Source of the DNA: Euglena gracilis
Taxonomy: Eukaryota; Euglenida; Euglenophyceae; Euglenales
Direction: 5' to 3'
NCBI GenBank assembly: GCA_039621445.1
Contig: CP154954.1
Coordinates: 17,948,589-18,012,588, forward strand
Length of the DNA stretch: 64,000 nucleotides
Shown: positions 1 through 14,100 of the stretch, in pieces
Position numbering within the stretch: position 1 is the first letter of the stretch
How the letters are laid out: every line of letters starts with the position of its first letter
Position numbers and translations under genes: made by a program
The notes under the pieces: generated by a model
What the model was told of the DNA's origin: nothing
Database searches by the model: none
Seen by the model: the letters and a program-made list of their open reading frames with translations, nothing else

Positions 1-1489
1 CACTTCCCCACCTCATACGTGCAAATCAGACCACTATCAACAAGCACAATCAAGATCAACAAGAAGGCAATTCAAGACATCCACCCCCAAAAAGGCACCC
101 TGCCCCCAAACCGACCAAGCAACCTCCCCCAATTTAGACGATGAAAAGGTTCTTTGAAATATTGTGGAAATTCCAAATTTTTAGGAACAAAAAAATCACA
201 CCACATCCCCGATAGTGTCCCCCCCCCCGGTAGTGTCCCATAACCCTTTGCCTTTCGCGTCGCTTTCCTGGACCCTGCATTTCCATTTGGATAGACAGCC
301 CCCCCCCCCCCCGATAGTGTCCCATGCCCACCTGTGGTTGAGCCAGGTATGGGACACTATCTGGGGGGACATGGCTTTTTCTCGATGCTTTGTAATTTTT
401 TGAGAAACAAAAAAAATCATGAGATCTCGATTTACCCATGCCGCAAAGTGCCAAAGTGCATAAAGAAAAGTTCTGTTTTTTTTGGAAGGAAAATGATAGC
501 TGTCTGCAGCCTTCAGGTGTTACCATGCCCCCCCCCCCCCCACGAGCTATCCCCTCCCGAGCTAAGGAGGGGGACGGGAATTGCCTTTGGGAAGTGACCG
601 AGCCCAAAATCACTCGTTTTAAACGAAGTCAAAAAAAGGCAAACTTTTTTAAAAAAATTAACAAAAAATGCCATTGAGGCAGAATCCAGAGACCTGCACC
701 CGAGCCGATGTCCTGGACACAGTTTTTGAAACCGTATATTAGGGCTCTGGACTCACGCCTGTATAGGACGCACGGGATTGTCTTATTTTGTCTGCAGGCT
801 TTTCTGAATGTACCCTGGCCAGGTCTCCGCCGTTTGCACCAACGCGATGCCCTGCCGAAGATGGAATTTTCTCAAAAGTTGCAAAAAATCACAAATGAGA
901 TAATGTGGTTTCTCTCTTTGAATTATGCTGTTTTATGTCACGTTGGTTTGCCACACTCACCCATGGAGCTTGCTCGAGAATGGAGGATGAAAGGAGAATC
1001 CATGCTTTTCTGCACTGTCACTGACCACCACATCTCTGGAAATTTCAATGAAAAAAAATCAAATCTGTGGTTTAAAAAAATGCGAAAATTTCAAAAAAAT
1101 ACGAAAAATTCTATGGTTTTTGAGAAAACCATTTGAACAGAGGTTTTTTTCAATTTTTTTTTTGAAATTGAAAAAAAAAGGGAAACTCACAAAAAAATTG
1201 CGCAAATTGAAGGGGCCGAAAAAACTCGGTCTGTTTTTTTTTTTGACAAGGTGGTTGTTTTCTATGGTCAATACTTATCTGAAGCAAAGGTTTGAGAAGT
1301 GCAGAAGATATCACAATCAAGCACAATTCATGCTGGTAGCAAATTCATTTAAGCATTGTTTGGTTAGCACTTTGACTCAAAAAGAAAACTTGCCCGATAA
1401 GAATACTGTGTTACACTATTTACACTATTTACTGTGTTACACATTTCTTTTTTTCTTTTCAGCCTTAACGCTGACCTTTGTCTTACCCA
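1..1489. other. No supported gene
   Basis: C/G homopolymer tracts, A/T-rich stretches and short inverted repeats. No frame shows GC3-rich coding character between plausible splice sites. Confidence 0.6.
313..361. repeat. Short inverted repeat GATAGTGTCCCAT
   Basis: GATAGTGTCCCAT at 313-325 and ATGGGACACTATC at 349-361, with a 23-nt loop. Single GATAGTGTCCC/GGTAGTGTCCC copies lie at 210-235. Confidence 0.8.
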
Positions 1490-2490
1490 ATGGGGCCTCA
1501 CCCTAAGCCTTGAGTACCATCCCCCCCATATAGGACCGGGGGAAAAGGGGGGAGGAACGACCCCTCCCCCTCCCCCCTTGCCCTACGGAGAGGTAGGAGA
1601 ACCAACGGATTATCACCCTGACCCTGGATCCATTCCCGGATTTTTTTTTCCAGTCACGAGCGACTGGATCCCGGCTTTCCAAATCACCTCCGCTTGACCC
1701 CCAACTCCCTGCCAGACCCAAGTTATTCAGCCGACAAGGGTCCACACTAGGTTGGATTATCCTCCCTCCTCAGTTTCGACTCTGCCATATTGCCCGGGGT
1801 TTTCAGCCCAAAAAATCGATTTTTCAACATAATCTCGAGAAAATGCAAATTATTTACAAAAGTGTCTGCCAGACTAACTGTGCCTGTGGACATCCTCTAT
1901 CGCCCCGCTCGCCATTTTGGCCGCCGACACGCCTGGCCCGTGTTCTGGCTTGGTTTTGTGGCCCAAAATGGCCATTTTTGGTTTTTTTGGGGGGGGCTGC
2001 TTTTTTGGGGAAAATTGATTTTTTTCAAAATATCTCCACAATGAAGCAAAATCAAAGGAAATGTCCAGACCAGAAATGAAGCCCTTCCAGCATTCCAAGG
2101 TGATATGGTTTGTTTCCAACTCTTCCCAAGTTACGGCCAATTTAGCCATTTTTCGGCCAATCTTGGTCCATTTTGGACGACTTTGGGCTGTTTTCGGGGT
2201 CAAAAAATTGATGTTTCTAAAATATCTTGGAATGATGAATGAAGCACAATCAAAGGAAAATGTACGGCTACCTAAAACAAAGCCCTGTCTAACGGCATTT
2301 TAATGTCCCCGTAACTCCACGACTAGCCCGAGTTATGGCACTTTAAGGGCATTTCGCTCCAAATCTGTCCTGTTTTGGCCTTTTTTTGGGGCCATTTTGG
2401 AGTCAAAAAAAATCAAAAATTTCAAAATATCTCCGAAATGGTGGCCAATGAAAGGAAATCATTGCGGACCTAAAAAAAATGAGACCTTAT
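1490..2490. repeat. Dispersed repeat family A, copy 1 (longest)
   Basis: Shares GAGCGACTGGATCC, GACCCCCAACTCC and CCAAGTTATTCAGCC-like blocks with copies at about 18180-18730 and 62185-62490. After these, the unit CAAAATATCTCC..ATGAAGC..AATCAAAGGAAATGTCC recurs three times at about 250-nt spacing inside this copy. Confidence 0.7.
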
Positions 2491-2494
2491 GGAC

Positions 2495-2905
2495 CCTCTA
2501 TTAAACCCCCCTCCCAAATAATCGTCCCGGTTTATTATTTGGACACTCAAAATCGGGGTTGGGTCCAGGGGGGTTTATTATTTGGGGGGGGGGTATTTGA
2601 GCAAAACTTTTGAAGTCAAAAATCAACCCAAAAACGCCTCCCAGGCTCTGATGGCACCATTTTTGACAATTTCGGGAGTTTTGAAAAAATGGATACTCTT
2701 CTGACATATTTTATGCACCAATGATTGCATTTTTAGATTTTTTTTGCAACGTTTGTGCAGATTTTTGTCATTTTTTTCTTTGATTTCATAATTGTCGGAG
2801 GGGGGGTTTATTATTTGGGCAGCTGAAGTCGATCCTCAAGGGGGGGTTTATTATTTGGGGGGGGGCATTATTTGGGGGGGTTTATCACTTGGAGGGGGGG
2901 TTTAC
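2495..2905. repeat. Dispersed repeat family B: GGGGGGTTTATTATTTGG blocks
   Basis: Five or more copies of GGGGTTTATTATTTGGG around a core with CAAAAATC..CCCAAAAACGCCTCC. A second copy of the arrangement lies at 24955-25345. Confidence 0.75.
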
Positions 2906-3227
2906 CCTCTATAGGCCCCAAGGGCCAGTTGTGTGCCTGGCCCCAAATACACCCCATAGGGTGCCTGCCCCTAGCAGGCACACCCCCCCGGGGGGGGTGG
3001 GGTCCGTGGGGGGACCCAGAAAATTTGCATTGAAAATGGCCTTTTCCGGGCCCCCAGTGCCTTTGGGGTCGGGGTCGGATGGGGTGCTATGGGGTGCCTG
3101 CCCCCAGCACCCCCCCCCCCCGTGGGGTAGGCACCTGACTAAGCACAAGCCAGGCCGGGCTGGGCTGGGCCAGGCTGGGCTGGGTTGCCTGGCATGAGGC
3201 AGGCAAAGAGCTCAGCACCAACCCTCC

Positions 3228-3735
3228 CCCCCCCCAAATATAAGAAACCCCTCGCTATAAGAAGCCCCCAAATATAAGAAACCCTTTGACCGATTTTCAA
3301 CCGACACCCATATTTAAAAAACCCCCAAATATAAGAAACCCCTGGGCTGTTGGACGCTGATCCATATATAAGAAACCCCTCATCCATTTTCAACACAAGT
3401 CACAGAAAGTCTCAACAAAGAAGAAGCCGGTCCAGTCTATTGCTTCGTTGCAAAGCAAGAGGTCAGAAACAACTGCTTTTTGGGTGGAGAAGGTGCAACT
3501 AGACTCAAAAACTCAGACGTGAAGAAAAGCCAACACACAGCGGTCACATGTAATTTATTACACAAAGGAACCGAATGAAGAAAAAGTTCCATTTATAAGA
3601 AACCCTTGGGGCCTGCCTTCGACACCCAAATATAAGAAACCCCAAATATAAGAAACCCTTTGGGCCGATCGGCCGACACCCAAATATAAGAAACGGGTTT
3701 CTTATATTTTGGGGGGGGGTACACAAAACCAGGTC
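3228..3735. repeat. Dispersed repeat family C: CCCAAATATAAGAAACCC array
   Basis: About eight copies of AAATATAAGAAACCC at 3234-3385 and 3590-3695. An inverted copy, GGGTTTCTTATATTTTGGGG, lies at 3694-3715, so the block ends in a hairpin. Confidence 0.8.
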
Positions 3736-4657
3736 TTATATGGGGGGGGGCATGGTAATTTTTCCCAAAGGGAAGGAAGTCATTGAAAATTCAGATTCTA
3801 AATTTTGTAACCCCTATGGTTCCAACGGAAGGAAAATGCAATGGAAACATTGCAGTTTTCTGACTGCTTTTTGGAAGTGGTTTTGGTCAGTGTGACCCTT
3901 AAGGAGGACTGGTGAGCATAAAACAAAATAAATAATTTTTGATGATTTTATTCAACCACCAGTGGCGGAGGTCTGCTAATTGTACTTTTAGGATATTCAC
4001 ACGGTGTGCTGTCGTGCTTGCTTTGCCAGGCAAAAGGTCGATGCCAATTCAAGCTCATCAACGTTGGACACGGCCACTTTTGAGCTCTTCGGACAGGAGG
4101 TGTGCTTGGTAACGCGAGACAGGCAATCTGCGCCGCCATACAGCCACTGTATTTGCTTGGCTCGGCAGGGATTCAGTGAGTGTTAGTTTTGCACAGGGGG
4201 GATGGTCCAGACCACCCCCTTCAGGGGGGGTCTGGGACCCCCCCCAAACCAAAAATTTTCCTGTGCCCTTCTTTGGCTTTTTTTCGTTCCGGGGAAGATA
4301 AAATTTCGGCACGGCTGCTTTTTCAAAAAGGTGTGAAAAAACGCAATTTTAGGGGGTTTTTAAGCCCCCAAAATTTTCTGGCGCTTCGAAACAGAAAATC
4401 TTTTTTACAGGAGGAGGGCGGTCCCGACGTCCCCCCTCCCTCTGATTCCCTGCCCTTGGAAGGCCGGCAGATCAAAAGAAAAGTATTTCCACCTTGTTTG
4501 GGTGATTTTGTCCTCCAAAGACGCTAGCTCCCATTTGAACTTTAATGAGCGTGTGGTGGGGTTTGCCGTGGTTGACATTCTGTTCAAGAGGCATCATCTG
4601 GGTTGCCGAACCGCCAACCCACCACATGAAATGGACCAATTCTTCTCTGTCCTGCAG

Positions 4658-4711
4658 TTCAAAGTGGAGAACAAGCCCCTTGGCAGCCCGGACAACCAGG
4701 GCCATCTATGG
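4658..4711 (+). CDS. Possible isolated exon of unknown gene
   Basis: Acceptor GTCCTGCAG, open FKVENKPLGSPDNQGHLW with fairly GC-rich third positions, donor TGG/GTCCCC. The frame is also open upstream (NERVVGFAVVDILFKRHHLG). No family recognised, and its phase does not fit the next candidate exon at 5690, so it may belong to another gene or to a decayed element. Confidence 0.2.
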
Positions 4712-5124
4712 GTCCCCCAGAATCCAGTTGGTTTTGCCGAGGGCATTCTTCAGAGCCATTCCTCAAAAAAAATTCATGGAAATCTGCTCAAGGGGTAACT
4801 CTCCTCACGCTGTAGATTTTTCAGGACCTGCCCTTCTCTGTTGGCTGTGTTGGTCTTTCGTCGGATTTTTTCCCCCTTTGTTCCCTCTTCTGAATGGGTG
4901 TGGTGGAACTCTTTGGGGGAACTCTTTCCGACCCAAGAGCGTGTGCTGCCGAATGTGTGTTGTCAGTCATTGTTGTGGCCTTGCCCCTGGCTGGCATGTG
5001 GGGGGCATGGTTGAGTTTTTTTTTTGAGGCAAACCTAATTTTTTTTGGTCCAGAAACCCAGAAAATTTCAGATTTTGTGAGGACGATGGAAAATGGGGCT
5101 CCCGTGCACACAGTCATTTATTCA

Positions 5125-5400
5125 GTGGCCGACCCTGGGGTCGGCCACTGACTGATTTTCCGAAAAAAAAAGTGAGTGGCTGGTTTTTGGAATAGTGGAA
5201 GTGACCCCCGGGGGGGTTGGTAAAAAATTGTGTGGTCCCGTGCCAACCTGCTGGGGGAGATTTTGTTATTTTTTTTCAAAAGAAACCTGGGCCCCCAACA
5301 ACTTTGGTCATTTGCCTTTTTTGACCAAAACAATATTTTCCTTGTGATTTGTATTGGCAAATGGGACATTGGTGCCTTTTTTTTTACACTCAGGTGACTC
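5125..5400. repeat. Dispersed repeat family D: GTGACTGACTGGTTTTTT
   Basis: G/C tracts with GGCCACTGACTGATTTTCCG and AAGTGACCCCCGGGGGGG. Related copies lie at 5945-6250, 26770-27050 and 34640-34870. Confidence 0.6.
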
Positions 5401-5689
5401 ACAAGCCTCTCTGTTTACTTGCTTACATCGTTGTCGAGGAAAAATTATCGAAGATGGGAAAGTGAACATATTTGGTTTGTCATAGAAGTACTCCTTCCCT
5501 GGCTAACGAAGTTTGTCTCCGTACTAACCTATTTTTCCTCGTCGCACTTTTGAGTCACAATCCTTTTCTTTGGCCCTCTTTGGCACACGGTGGCAACTCT
5601 GCTCCTGTCTTTTGTGTCACTGTGGTCCAATAGTAAAGGAGGGGGTGAGGAATTCCAGCCATGCAACGAGGTCCCTGCTAATATCCCAG

Positions 5690-8600
5690 TGAGCTCCAAC
5701 CGGAAGGGTATCCCGCTTTTCAAGAAGGTGCCCTCGCAGCCTTCGGAGCTGGACGTCAATGAGGTGTGCCTCCTGCCCAGCTCAGGGCTTCCACATGTCA
5801 TGTTTTCCACAGAAATTGTCCCCAGGGCTAGCTTGACCCCCCCCCCAAACTGTTCCAAACCACAGAATGCTGAGGGTTGCAATTGCTTCTCATTTTGGAA
5901 CAACCTCCCCAGGTTTGGGACCAGACCATTGCTTAACACCTGTCCCACCCCACCCCCTGGGGGGGTGACTGACTGGTTTTTTCAGAGTGACTGACTGGTT
6001 TTTTTTGGCCGTGACCCCCCTCCCCCTGGGGGTGGGGTAGGCCAGAAACCACCCAAAAGTGGCTGAGCGGCCAACTGGCACCGAAGGCGCCGGAGAAAAT
6101 TTTGGCCAAAAATGGCCTTGAAAGGCCAAAACGTGACTGGTTTTCCTGAGTGGCCGACCCCCCCCCCCCGGGGGTAAAGTGACTGGCTGGCTTGGCCGAA
6201 AAAAGTGACTGACTGGTTTTTTCGGAGTGGAAAGTGACCCCCCCGGGGGTCTCTAACCAATGGTATGTTTGGGACCCTGTGCTACACTGCGCTACACATG
6301 GCGCCGGGTCAGGGCAATGGTCCCAGCGGAACCTTTCCCCACCAAATGTCCTCCAGACCGATTTCCATCTGGCGCTCAGTGCAAAGACCACTTGGGAGCG
6401 AAAATGCCATGCGTGAGGGTCCTATCCGTACAACTGTTTGGGCTCCACAGCCACCAATTTGTCTGCTCAACGCATATATTCGGTGGTCGGATTGTGTGCG
6501 TGGGCATTGAGAGAGAGCATGGACTCGCTTAACACCTGTGTGACCCCACCCCCCCCAGCGGGGGGGGGGGGTGGATTTTCGAGAATGGGCGGGTGATTGT
6601 GAGATGCACAATGGCAACTTTTTGTCCAAAAAGTGCCCAAAAATGGCACCTTTGGCCGATTTTGGGGGGCAATATTTTTCGGCCCGTCACTTTGTGCCAG
6701 GCAAAAAAAATCAGTCACTGCACAGCAGGAGGGGGTGACAGGCATCATTATTTTTGAAGGCGAAAATTTCAAAAATTTTAAGGGGTTTCAAGGCGTTGTT
6801 TTAAGGTTTTTTCAAGGTTTTTTCAGGCAATTTGAAATTTTAAGAAATTTTAAGGCGTCTATTTTCCAAGGGTCTGTCAAAGAGCCATTCGGGCATCGAA
6901 CGAACGTTGGTCAACGTCGAAAATCAAAAAAGAATTCAAAGTGCATTGGTTTGAGTTTTGGGTGGACAGACAATGATGTTTCAGCGATGACAGAATAATA
7001 AATCATATTTTTTTCTCCCCTGGAGTTCACTTTTTTTTGCCAAGACGCCGCGACTTCTTTTTGCTCAAAATTCGAAAAAAATATCTGGTTCGGACCCACC
7101 CACCCCCCGGAGGGGGGACTTGTTGTTGGTGAATGGCCCCTCTCTGCCCCAAGTTGGCCTCCTGGGCTGTTGAAGGTAACTTCGAAAAATTGTTCCCATT
7201 TAGATCAGATGAGCACTTGCTGAAGTTATAACCGGACATTTTTTTAAGGCGCCTAAAAAACCTTTAAAAACCTTCAGAATTTTGTTCTGCAAATCCCCTT
7301 GGGGGGTGAGGGGCAAGGCACAAAGTTAGCCTTGTTTTTGCACAGGGGGAGGGGGGGGAGTCGGACCCCCTTGGAGCCAAATTGTTTTCTTCCCCAATGC
7401 AAAGCGCTGGGGAAGAAAACAATTTGGCTCCAATATATATATTGTATATATATACAATATATATACACACACATACAGGGTATTGTATACAGGTTATTAT
7501 TGTATATATATATATAGATATTCAGGTTATTTTTTAAAATAGAAATCAAAAAAAATGTGCAAAGCTTCACTTTCCCCAATGCGAAGCGCTGGGGAAGAAA
7601 AAAATTTGGCTCCAAGGGGGTCCCAGACTCCCCCCCTCCCCCTAAATAGAAATCAGAAACTGAAACTGAAGCACGATTTTTTTGAGTTTTTTGAGCCCAA
7701 ATTTTTGAGCCAGGTTTTCCTGAACAGGGGAGGGCCACCTCATTTAGTACCCAGGGGAGGTACCCTGTCCCCATTGTTTTATATCTGTGCCTGTGTGCTC
7801 TTGACTGTTCAAGTGAGCTGCATTGACTCAATTTTCAACTTAGGAGCACCTGGAAGAAATTGCCGCAGATGTGCTGAAGTACCAGCGCTACAGCTTATGT
7901 GGGTTTCGCATTGGGAAAAGGCTTGCCACGGGATTGTTGTGGTCTGGTGTGGTACCCCTGCGCCTCATCTGCTATGTCTTTTTTCCCCGCATGTTGGTTT
8001 ATTTTTATGTATATGTCAGTTGTGTTCACAATGTGTTAGATTTATATTCAACTTCTGTGCACCTGCTAGACACGGCAGGAGGATATTCAAGTTGCAATTT
8101 TCATTTCTCTTGTATCCTCCAGAAATCTGAAAATGCTTTTTTTTTGCATCATATAAATCTTGCATTATAAAAATTTGACAACTGGAGGTTGCAGACATAA
8201 TTTGGGTCCAGATTTTTTTTAAAGGTTGGATCCTGGGGGGTTTGGGTGGGTGGGTTTGCTGGACCCCCGGGACACCCCCAGGACCTTGTTGGTCCCCCGC
8301 CGGAGCAGGGTTTTGGTCATTTTTGGCACGAAGCGCCAAAAAAAAATCTTGACCCCAAAATTGACCTGACCCCCAAAAGGTGGGTCCCCGTCCCCCACAG
8401 CCCCCCCCAGAGGGTGGTACCCCCTGGATGGTGGGGGTCCCCGGTCTTATAAATTCCCAGGTGGACAAATTTTGCATTATTCTTGTTGCTCCATCAACAT
8501 AAGTGCATGCATGCAACTGGTCAAATCACTCGTGCCATTATGCAAGTTTGCACGGCTCTTTCTTTTGGTTAATGGCATTTTTTTTGTTGTTGTTTTTTTG

Positions 8601-11074
8601 ACTTTTTTTGGCTTTTTCGAAAAAAATCGTGCAAGGTGTTGCTTTGGCAATGGTTTTAATATTTTTAACATAACAAATCCCACCCCACTCATCAACCCCA
8701 ATTTATAAACCCCACTCAACCCCTCCCTCCCGCGCCGACCAAACAAAGCCCGACTTTTAACCCCCACCCCTGGGAAAGAAGAACAAAAGACGCCGGGGAC
8801 AATTTTTGCCGGCTGCGAAACACCCCAAAAACTGATTTTTGGCAATTTTTATGCAAATAACCATGATCAAAAATGCCATTTTTGACAGATTTGCCAAAGT
8901 CTTCAGGAGCTTCCCAGAATTGTTCATTTTTCTTAACTCCTTTGGGAAAACTTTTCACTATGAAACATAAACCCCCCCTCCCCACTTACAAACCCCCTGG
9001 GGCTCCTTGGATCAGGTTTTGTTGGCCAGCCGAAGGGGGCTAAATAAGTGGGGTAGTTTATAAGTCAAGGAATTGTTGGTCAAAATCCTACCCACCAAAA
9101 TGACCTCCTACTCCCCCCGATTTGGCATTCTTTGGAATTACATGCATGCCAACTCACATGCAACTTTTTTTTGCATTTTTTTGCATTTCTTGCATGCATG
9201 TTTTGAGGTGTCTTGTTGCATAATCCCACTCTCTGCTGATGAAGCTGTGCCCCATGTGTTCAGAACAGGTTACAAGTACCCAGCAGGCTCTCTCATCTCA
9301 CACATCCAGGGAGTTGAAATCCTTACGTTACCAGCCAGAATGTGTGCCCTTTCGAACGTCCTGATCCTTGGAACCAAGGAACCCACCTCTGGTGACCACT
9401 GGTGACCCAGCAAGGTGGTTTTTATGTGGAAATAGGAATGCGTAACCCCCCCTCTAAATACAACCCCCCCCAGGGTTTCTATTTGGGCGATAAGGCAAGG
9501 CCCCCAGGGAGGTTTTTACACAAACATTTGTGTTTTTCGTTGCATTACATTTATTTTTATAATTCGGCGGCTACATTTGGACTGGGGTGAATCAAATATC
9601 CAACGAAAGGCGTATTTGTTTCCCGATGCAGTTTTGCACTGATTGCTTTAAATTCCACTGTTTAAATAAAATTTGCAGCTGGTTACCATTTTTGTTCGTA
9701 TTCATTGCCTAAAAACTGCCACAAAATGGTAAATTTTCAGGGTTTTCCCCCTCCTGGTACCACCCGCATGGCGTCTGTCCAGGTTCTCATTGGGGAATAG
9801 GGGTTGTATTTGGTCACCATCATGCCCCATGGGGGGTTTCAACGGGGGAGGGGTTACACTAAAGGTGTGTAAATTTGGGAGGTTTTCCTCAGTTTGAAAA
9901 TGCAGACTTCTTCAGCAAGGTTGCCAGAAATCCAAATTTTCCCCTGACGTCAATATTTTTTCTGCTGAGAAACTTCGAATTTCCATTTTTAGTTGAATGC
10001 GCTTGGCGGCAGATTTTTTATTTTATTCACTCAAGGGCTGCCCTGGTTTTCAAGCTCACCCACCTCGAAAATTTCATCCCATTGCTTCAGCAATCCTCTG
10101 TTATTCCAGCCTTAAGCGCCTTCTTCGTAGGTTTTTCGGATAGTTTGTTTGTTGACCCAACTTCCAAGCCTCCGGTGAAACGCTGCCTTCCACCCACACC
10201 GCCTGTTGCGGGGACGCCCCCTCCACTCGCACGCCGTCCTCCGTGCCTTGACCCTCCGCCAGGGGTGGTACTGGGCCACGTTGGCCAAAACGTCGCCCTC
10301 CCCTCGTTCGCCGACAACCTCTGCCTCAACTGCATGACCTCCACTTACTTCGTCGCCCTGTTCACCGCATGTGCGTCGGTGCTCATCCTGTCGCCGCCGG
10401 GCTTTCGCTCCCACAGTGCGCCGTGTCCACCATACATTGTGATATTTTTCTGTCAGAAAGCTGTAGAGTTGATTTTTCTCCCCCCGGTGCTTTTATGCCA
10501 TGCAAAAGATGTGCTGGTGCCCATCAAACTATTGGCATATTTGATTTATCCATCATCAGAGCTGCAGAGCATGGAACAATGGAACATGTTGGCAACCCAA
10601 AAGCGAATTTTTTTCGATGTTAAACCCAGAGTCTGTTCAAGGAGTTCAAAGTATCCTAAGCAGATATTTTTTTTAAGTTTCGTGACCCGGCGGGGGGGGG
10701 GTGGGTCCCTGGCCGAGCCCCCCCTTTCCCAGGAATGGGTACCCCCAGAGGTTGGGTTCTGTTCTATTTTCCCCGCTTGCACCGACAGAATTTTTTGGAC
10801 CCCAAAATTGACCCTCCAAATGTCCAAGCCCCCCTCCCCGGGGGAGCCCAGCGGGTGGGTGGGTGCGTCTGGAACCCCCCGGGCCTTAAAAACCTCTGAT
10901 CCTGAGCATTAATAACCCAAAGTCAAAAAATCGTCAGGAGCATAACTGTGAGATTGTGTTCAATGTAAATTTGCAAGATGAAGATGTTTGACCAATTTTC
11001 AAAAAAAAGTATCAAGCAAGGCTCCTCTTTGTTTCCTTTTGTTCCAGTGTATGTGTGAATGTGTGTGTATGGAA

Positions 11075-11113
<39 letters not shown>

Positions 11114-14100
11114 CGTGCGCGTGCGTGCGTGCGCGTGCGTGCGTGCATTTGTGTGTGATGGGACCATGTCTCCTGCCCATCTGCATGTCTTCCTCTGTCG
11201 TATGGGGAAACTCTTTGACTGGGAATAAGGCCCCTGCCATTCTTCCTCGTCTGCTTGATCTCCCGGACTAACACCCCGGTGCAGCACCACTCCCACTCCT
11301 CTCTTGCGCTCGTGACACTGCACATGCCCCCCACCCTTTTTGTGGATGGCTTTATTGGGTCCTGGCTGGTTGCCTGAGCCCATTTCATTTCAGAAATGTC
11401 TTTGACTCACTGTCTCCCTGGATTTTTTTTGTTGCCGCCAATCCTCCTCCTGAAGCTGTTGCTAACAGCCCCCCCCCCCCCCTGGGACTAGTCGAGCCCC
11501 CTCCGGGGGGGGGGGTACTGCAAACCCTGAAGCAGAAGCCTGGAACAGATAGCAGAACTTCTGAAACTCATTCTCAAGACCACAAAGGTCGGTACCCCCA
11601 ATGCCAGGGGCTCTCGGAAACCTCGGGTCTGAACATCACACTCGGTGCTGGAGGTGGAAAGCCTGGATACAGACAAAAGCAGCTGTGGAAGCAAAGGCTT
11701 CCATTTTTGTTCCTTATTGCCGTTTGAAGACAAAAGCTGTCACTCAGGCTGCATTTATGTGATCTGATGCTGAAAGTCTGTTCACACACGAGGGGAACAA
11801 TGGAAGGTGGTGGGGTGTTGGGAACATGTTGCCTTCGTGATATTTTTTCTGAGTTCTGTTCAACAAGCCTGAAAAAAACCGGCAAAAATCAGAGAACCCT
11901 CAACCAGAGAAACGTCAGCTATCTTGTTTGCAGGTGCATTGCATCAGTGGAATTCGTTTCTTCTTTTTGCCCAGATGACTTTCCACATAAAAGCTTCTTT
12001 AAAACCAAGGTGCAAGGCACCGGCCTCAATGGCCCCGGGGAAATACACAATCATTGGAAGATGCGATGAGATGTAACTGTTGCACTGCCACAAAAGAGTT
12101 GAAACGCGATGCTTCCGTTTGCGGCGCTTCACCGACCGCCGCTCCCCTTCCCCTGATAGGGAATCATAGCATGGTCGCCATTCCAGCACTCGCCCCAACC
12201 GAAGGGACACACACCGCAGTGCCAGTGCCACGGACGCGGTGGTGGGCTTCCTGTCGGCGTGCGCGCTGCTCATCCGGGCCTACACCGCCCCCAGCAGCAA
12301 GGTCAGCCCGGTGTTCCACCCAGGGGTTCTCTTCCCTTTATCGAATACCGAACGAAATTCGTCGAATGGCTCTTTCGTGTTGACCGGGGTTGAGTTTCAC
12401 CCAAATCACGTGGGCTGCTTCCTGGCAGGAGGGATGGTGGCCCCCCTCCAAGTTGGGTGCGACCCCCGTGGTGCAGGTGGTTAATCTGAACACTGCGCCT
12501 CACCATGGCTGGATCATTGCCTGTCCAAACGTTGCTGGGGAACTCTATCTCACTCCTTTCATGTGAGCTTTGGTGCTGGAGTCCCCTGCGCCTTGCAAGT
12601 GGGTCATCGTTCCGTGACCTGCTGATTTTCGCTGGGCCAAAACGTGTAAATGGAGTAAGAAATTGTGCAGGCCAGGATTGCATTCAGGGTTTTTTTTTAG
12701 TTGTGGACCCCCGGGGGGGGGGGGAGGGGGGGTAGGGTGGGTGGGTCCGGCCGGACCCCCTCAGAGGGGTGTGCCTTTTTTGGCTGGTGGGTTCCCGGCG
12801 CTGAAGGGGCCGGAGAAAAAAATTTTGACCGGCGCCGAGGCGCCAAATTTTTTTGGTATCTTCTTTGCCGCGCCTCTTGTCACAGCCAAAATGTACAAGT
12901 GCTTTTGTGGTTCCATGTTGAAGAATTCTGGACAGTTACAATTTTATTTTATTATCCATCATTATCCATCATTGTGAATGTCATTAAATTTCTCCTTTAA
13001 GTTGTCATATGATTTGGTTTTTTGTTTTTCTTCGAAGCACAACATTACAGCGGCATACACAATTAAACACAAATGAGCATTGCTTTGGTCTTTGCGACAA
13101 TTCCACAGTAAAACACCAGCATTTTCTATGACAACAATGATAACAAAACATTGTAACTGCCGTCAATTTTTTTTTCGATGATTGGCGTGTTTGCTTTGCC
13201 GCGTTCACGTTTCGCAGTGTCAAAAATACCCCCCCCCCCAAAAGTGGGTCCATCGGGACCCCCCCCCTGGGGGGCCCCCAAGGGGTGGGTGGGTGGGTGG
13301 GGGGTACCCCCGGTCTTAAAAAGAACCCTGATTGCATTTTTTTGCTTTTTGTTCTGCCTATCAGCATCCATACTCGCGGGAATGTGGATGCCAATGAATC
13401 ACGGCAAAGCATCATTCCAGGGTTCCGGAAGTTCTCTGTTCTGAAGTGCAGAGGGACTAATGTGCAATTTTCACTTATACCCCACCCCGAAGGAGCGAAT
13501 CTTTGTCCCTAGGCCATTGCCTCCAGTGTCTCCATCTGCTACAGCATCCGACTCCATACGCTCTTCAAGGAGGAGGTATCGTCTGCTTGCTGCCTTTTTT
13601 TTAAGTCCTTGTCACTGCTTTGGGTTTTCAAGCGAAGCCTGGACAAGAAAATGTCCACACAGAAGAAGCGCACGCATGGGAAACCACCTGGCTCTTTTTC
13701 AACCATTTAGGAAACGTAGGTATCGAAATGAAGGCAATCCGCCCCTGCAAAGTTATTTGGGCAGTGCCCTAACCCATTGACAGATTGATGGATCGATTCA
13801 CCACATATCCTCCTATAACCCTTTTCCTGTTCCTTGTGAAGCGGGCAAGTCATTTGGACGGAACTTTTTCAGCTTTCCCCCTGCAAAGTTATTTGGGCAT
13901 GCAAAACTTCAGGGCACTGCACATTTTGTTCGGGGGTTAACTTGAGCACCATCACCGAAATCTGTTTGGAAGTTTTTGAGAAAAATGAACCTTTTCTGAA
14001 CCAGCAAATGTTTCAAATTACAATCGATTTGTTTCTCCATTTCCGCCCAAAAGATAAAGCTTCCCATCATAAAGAGGCCCCTCCAGAGAGAGTTGGAAGG

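Noticed and set aside
9875-10912. Single 345-codon open frame as an unspliced gene
   Set aside because: Only 10263-10378 has coding composition and a family-compatible helix. The rest is intron and repeat E with poor codon use.
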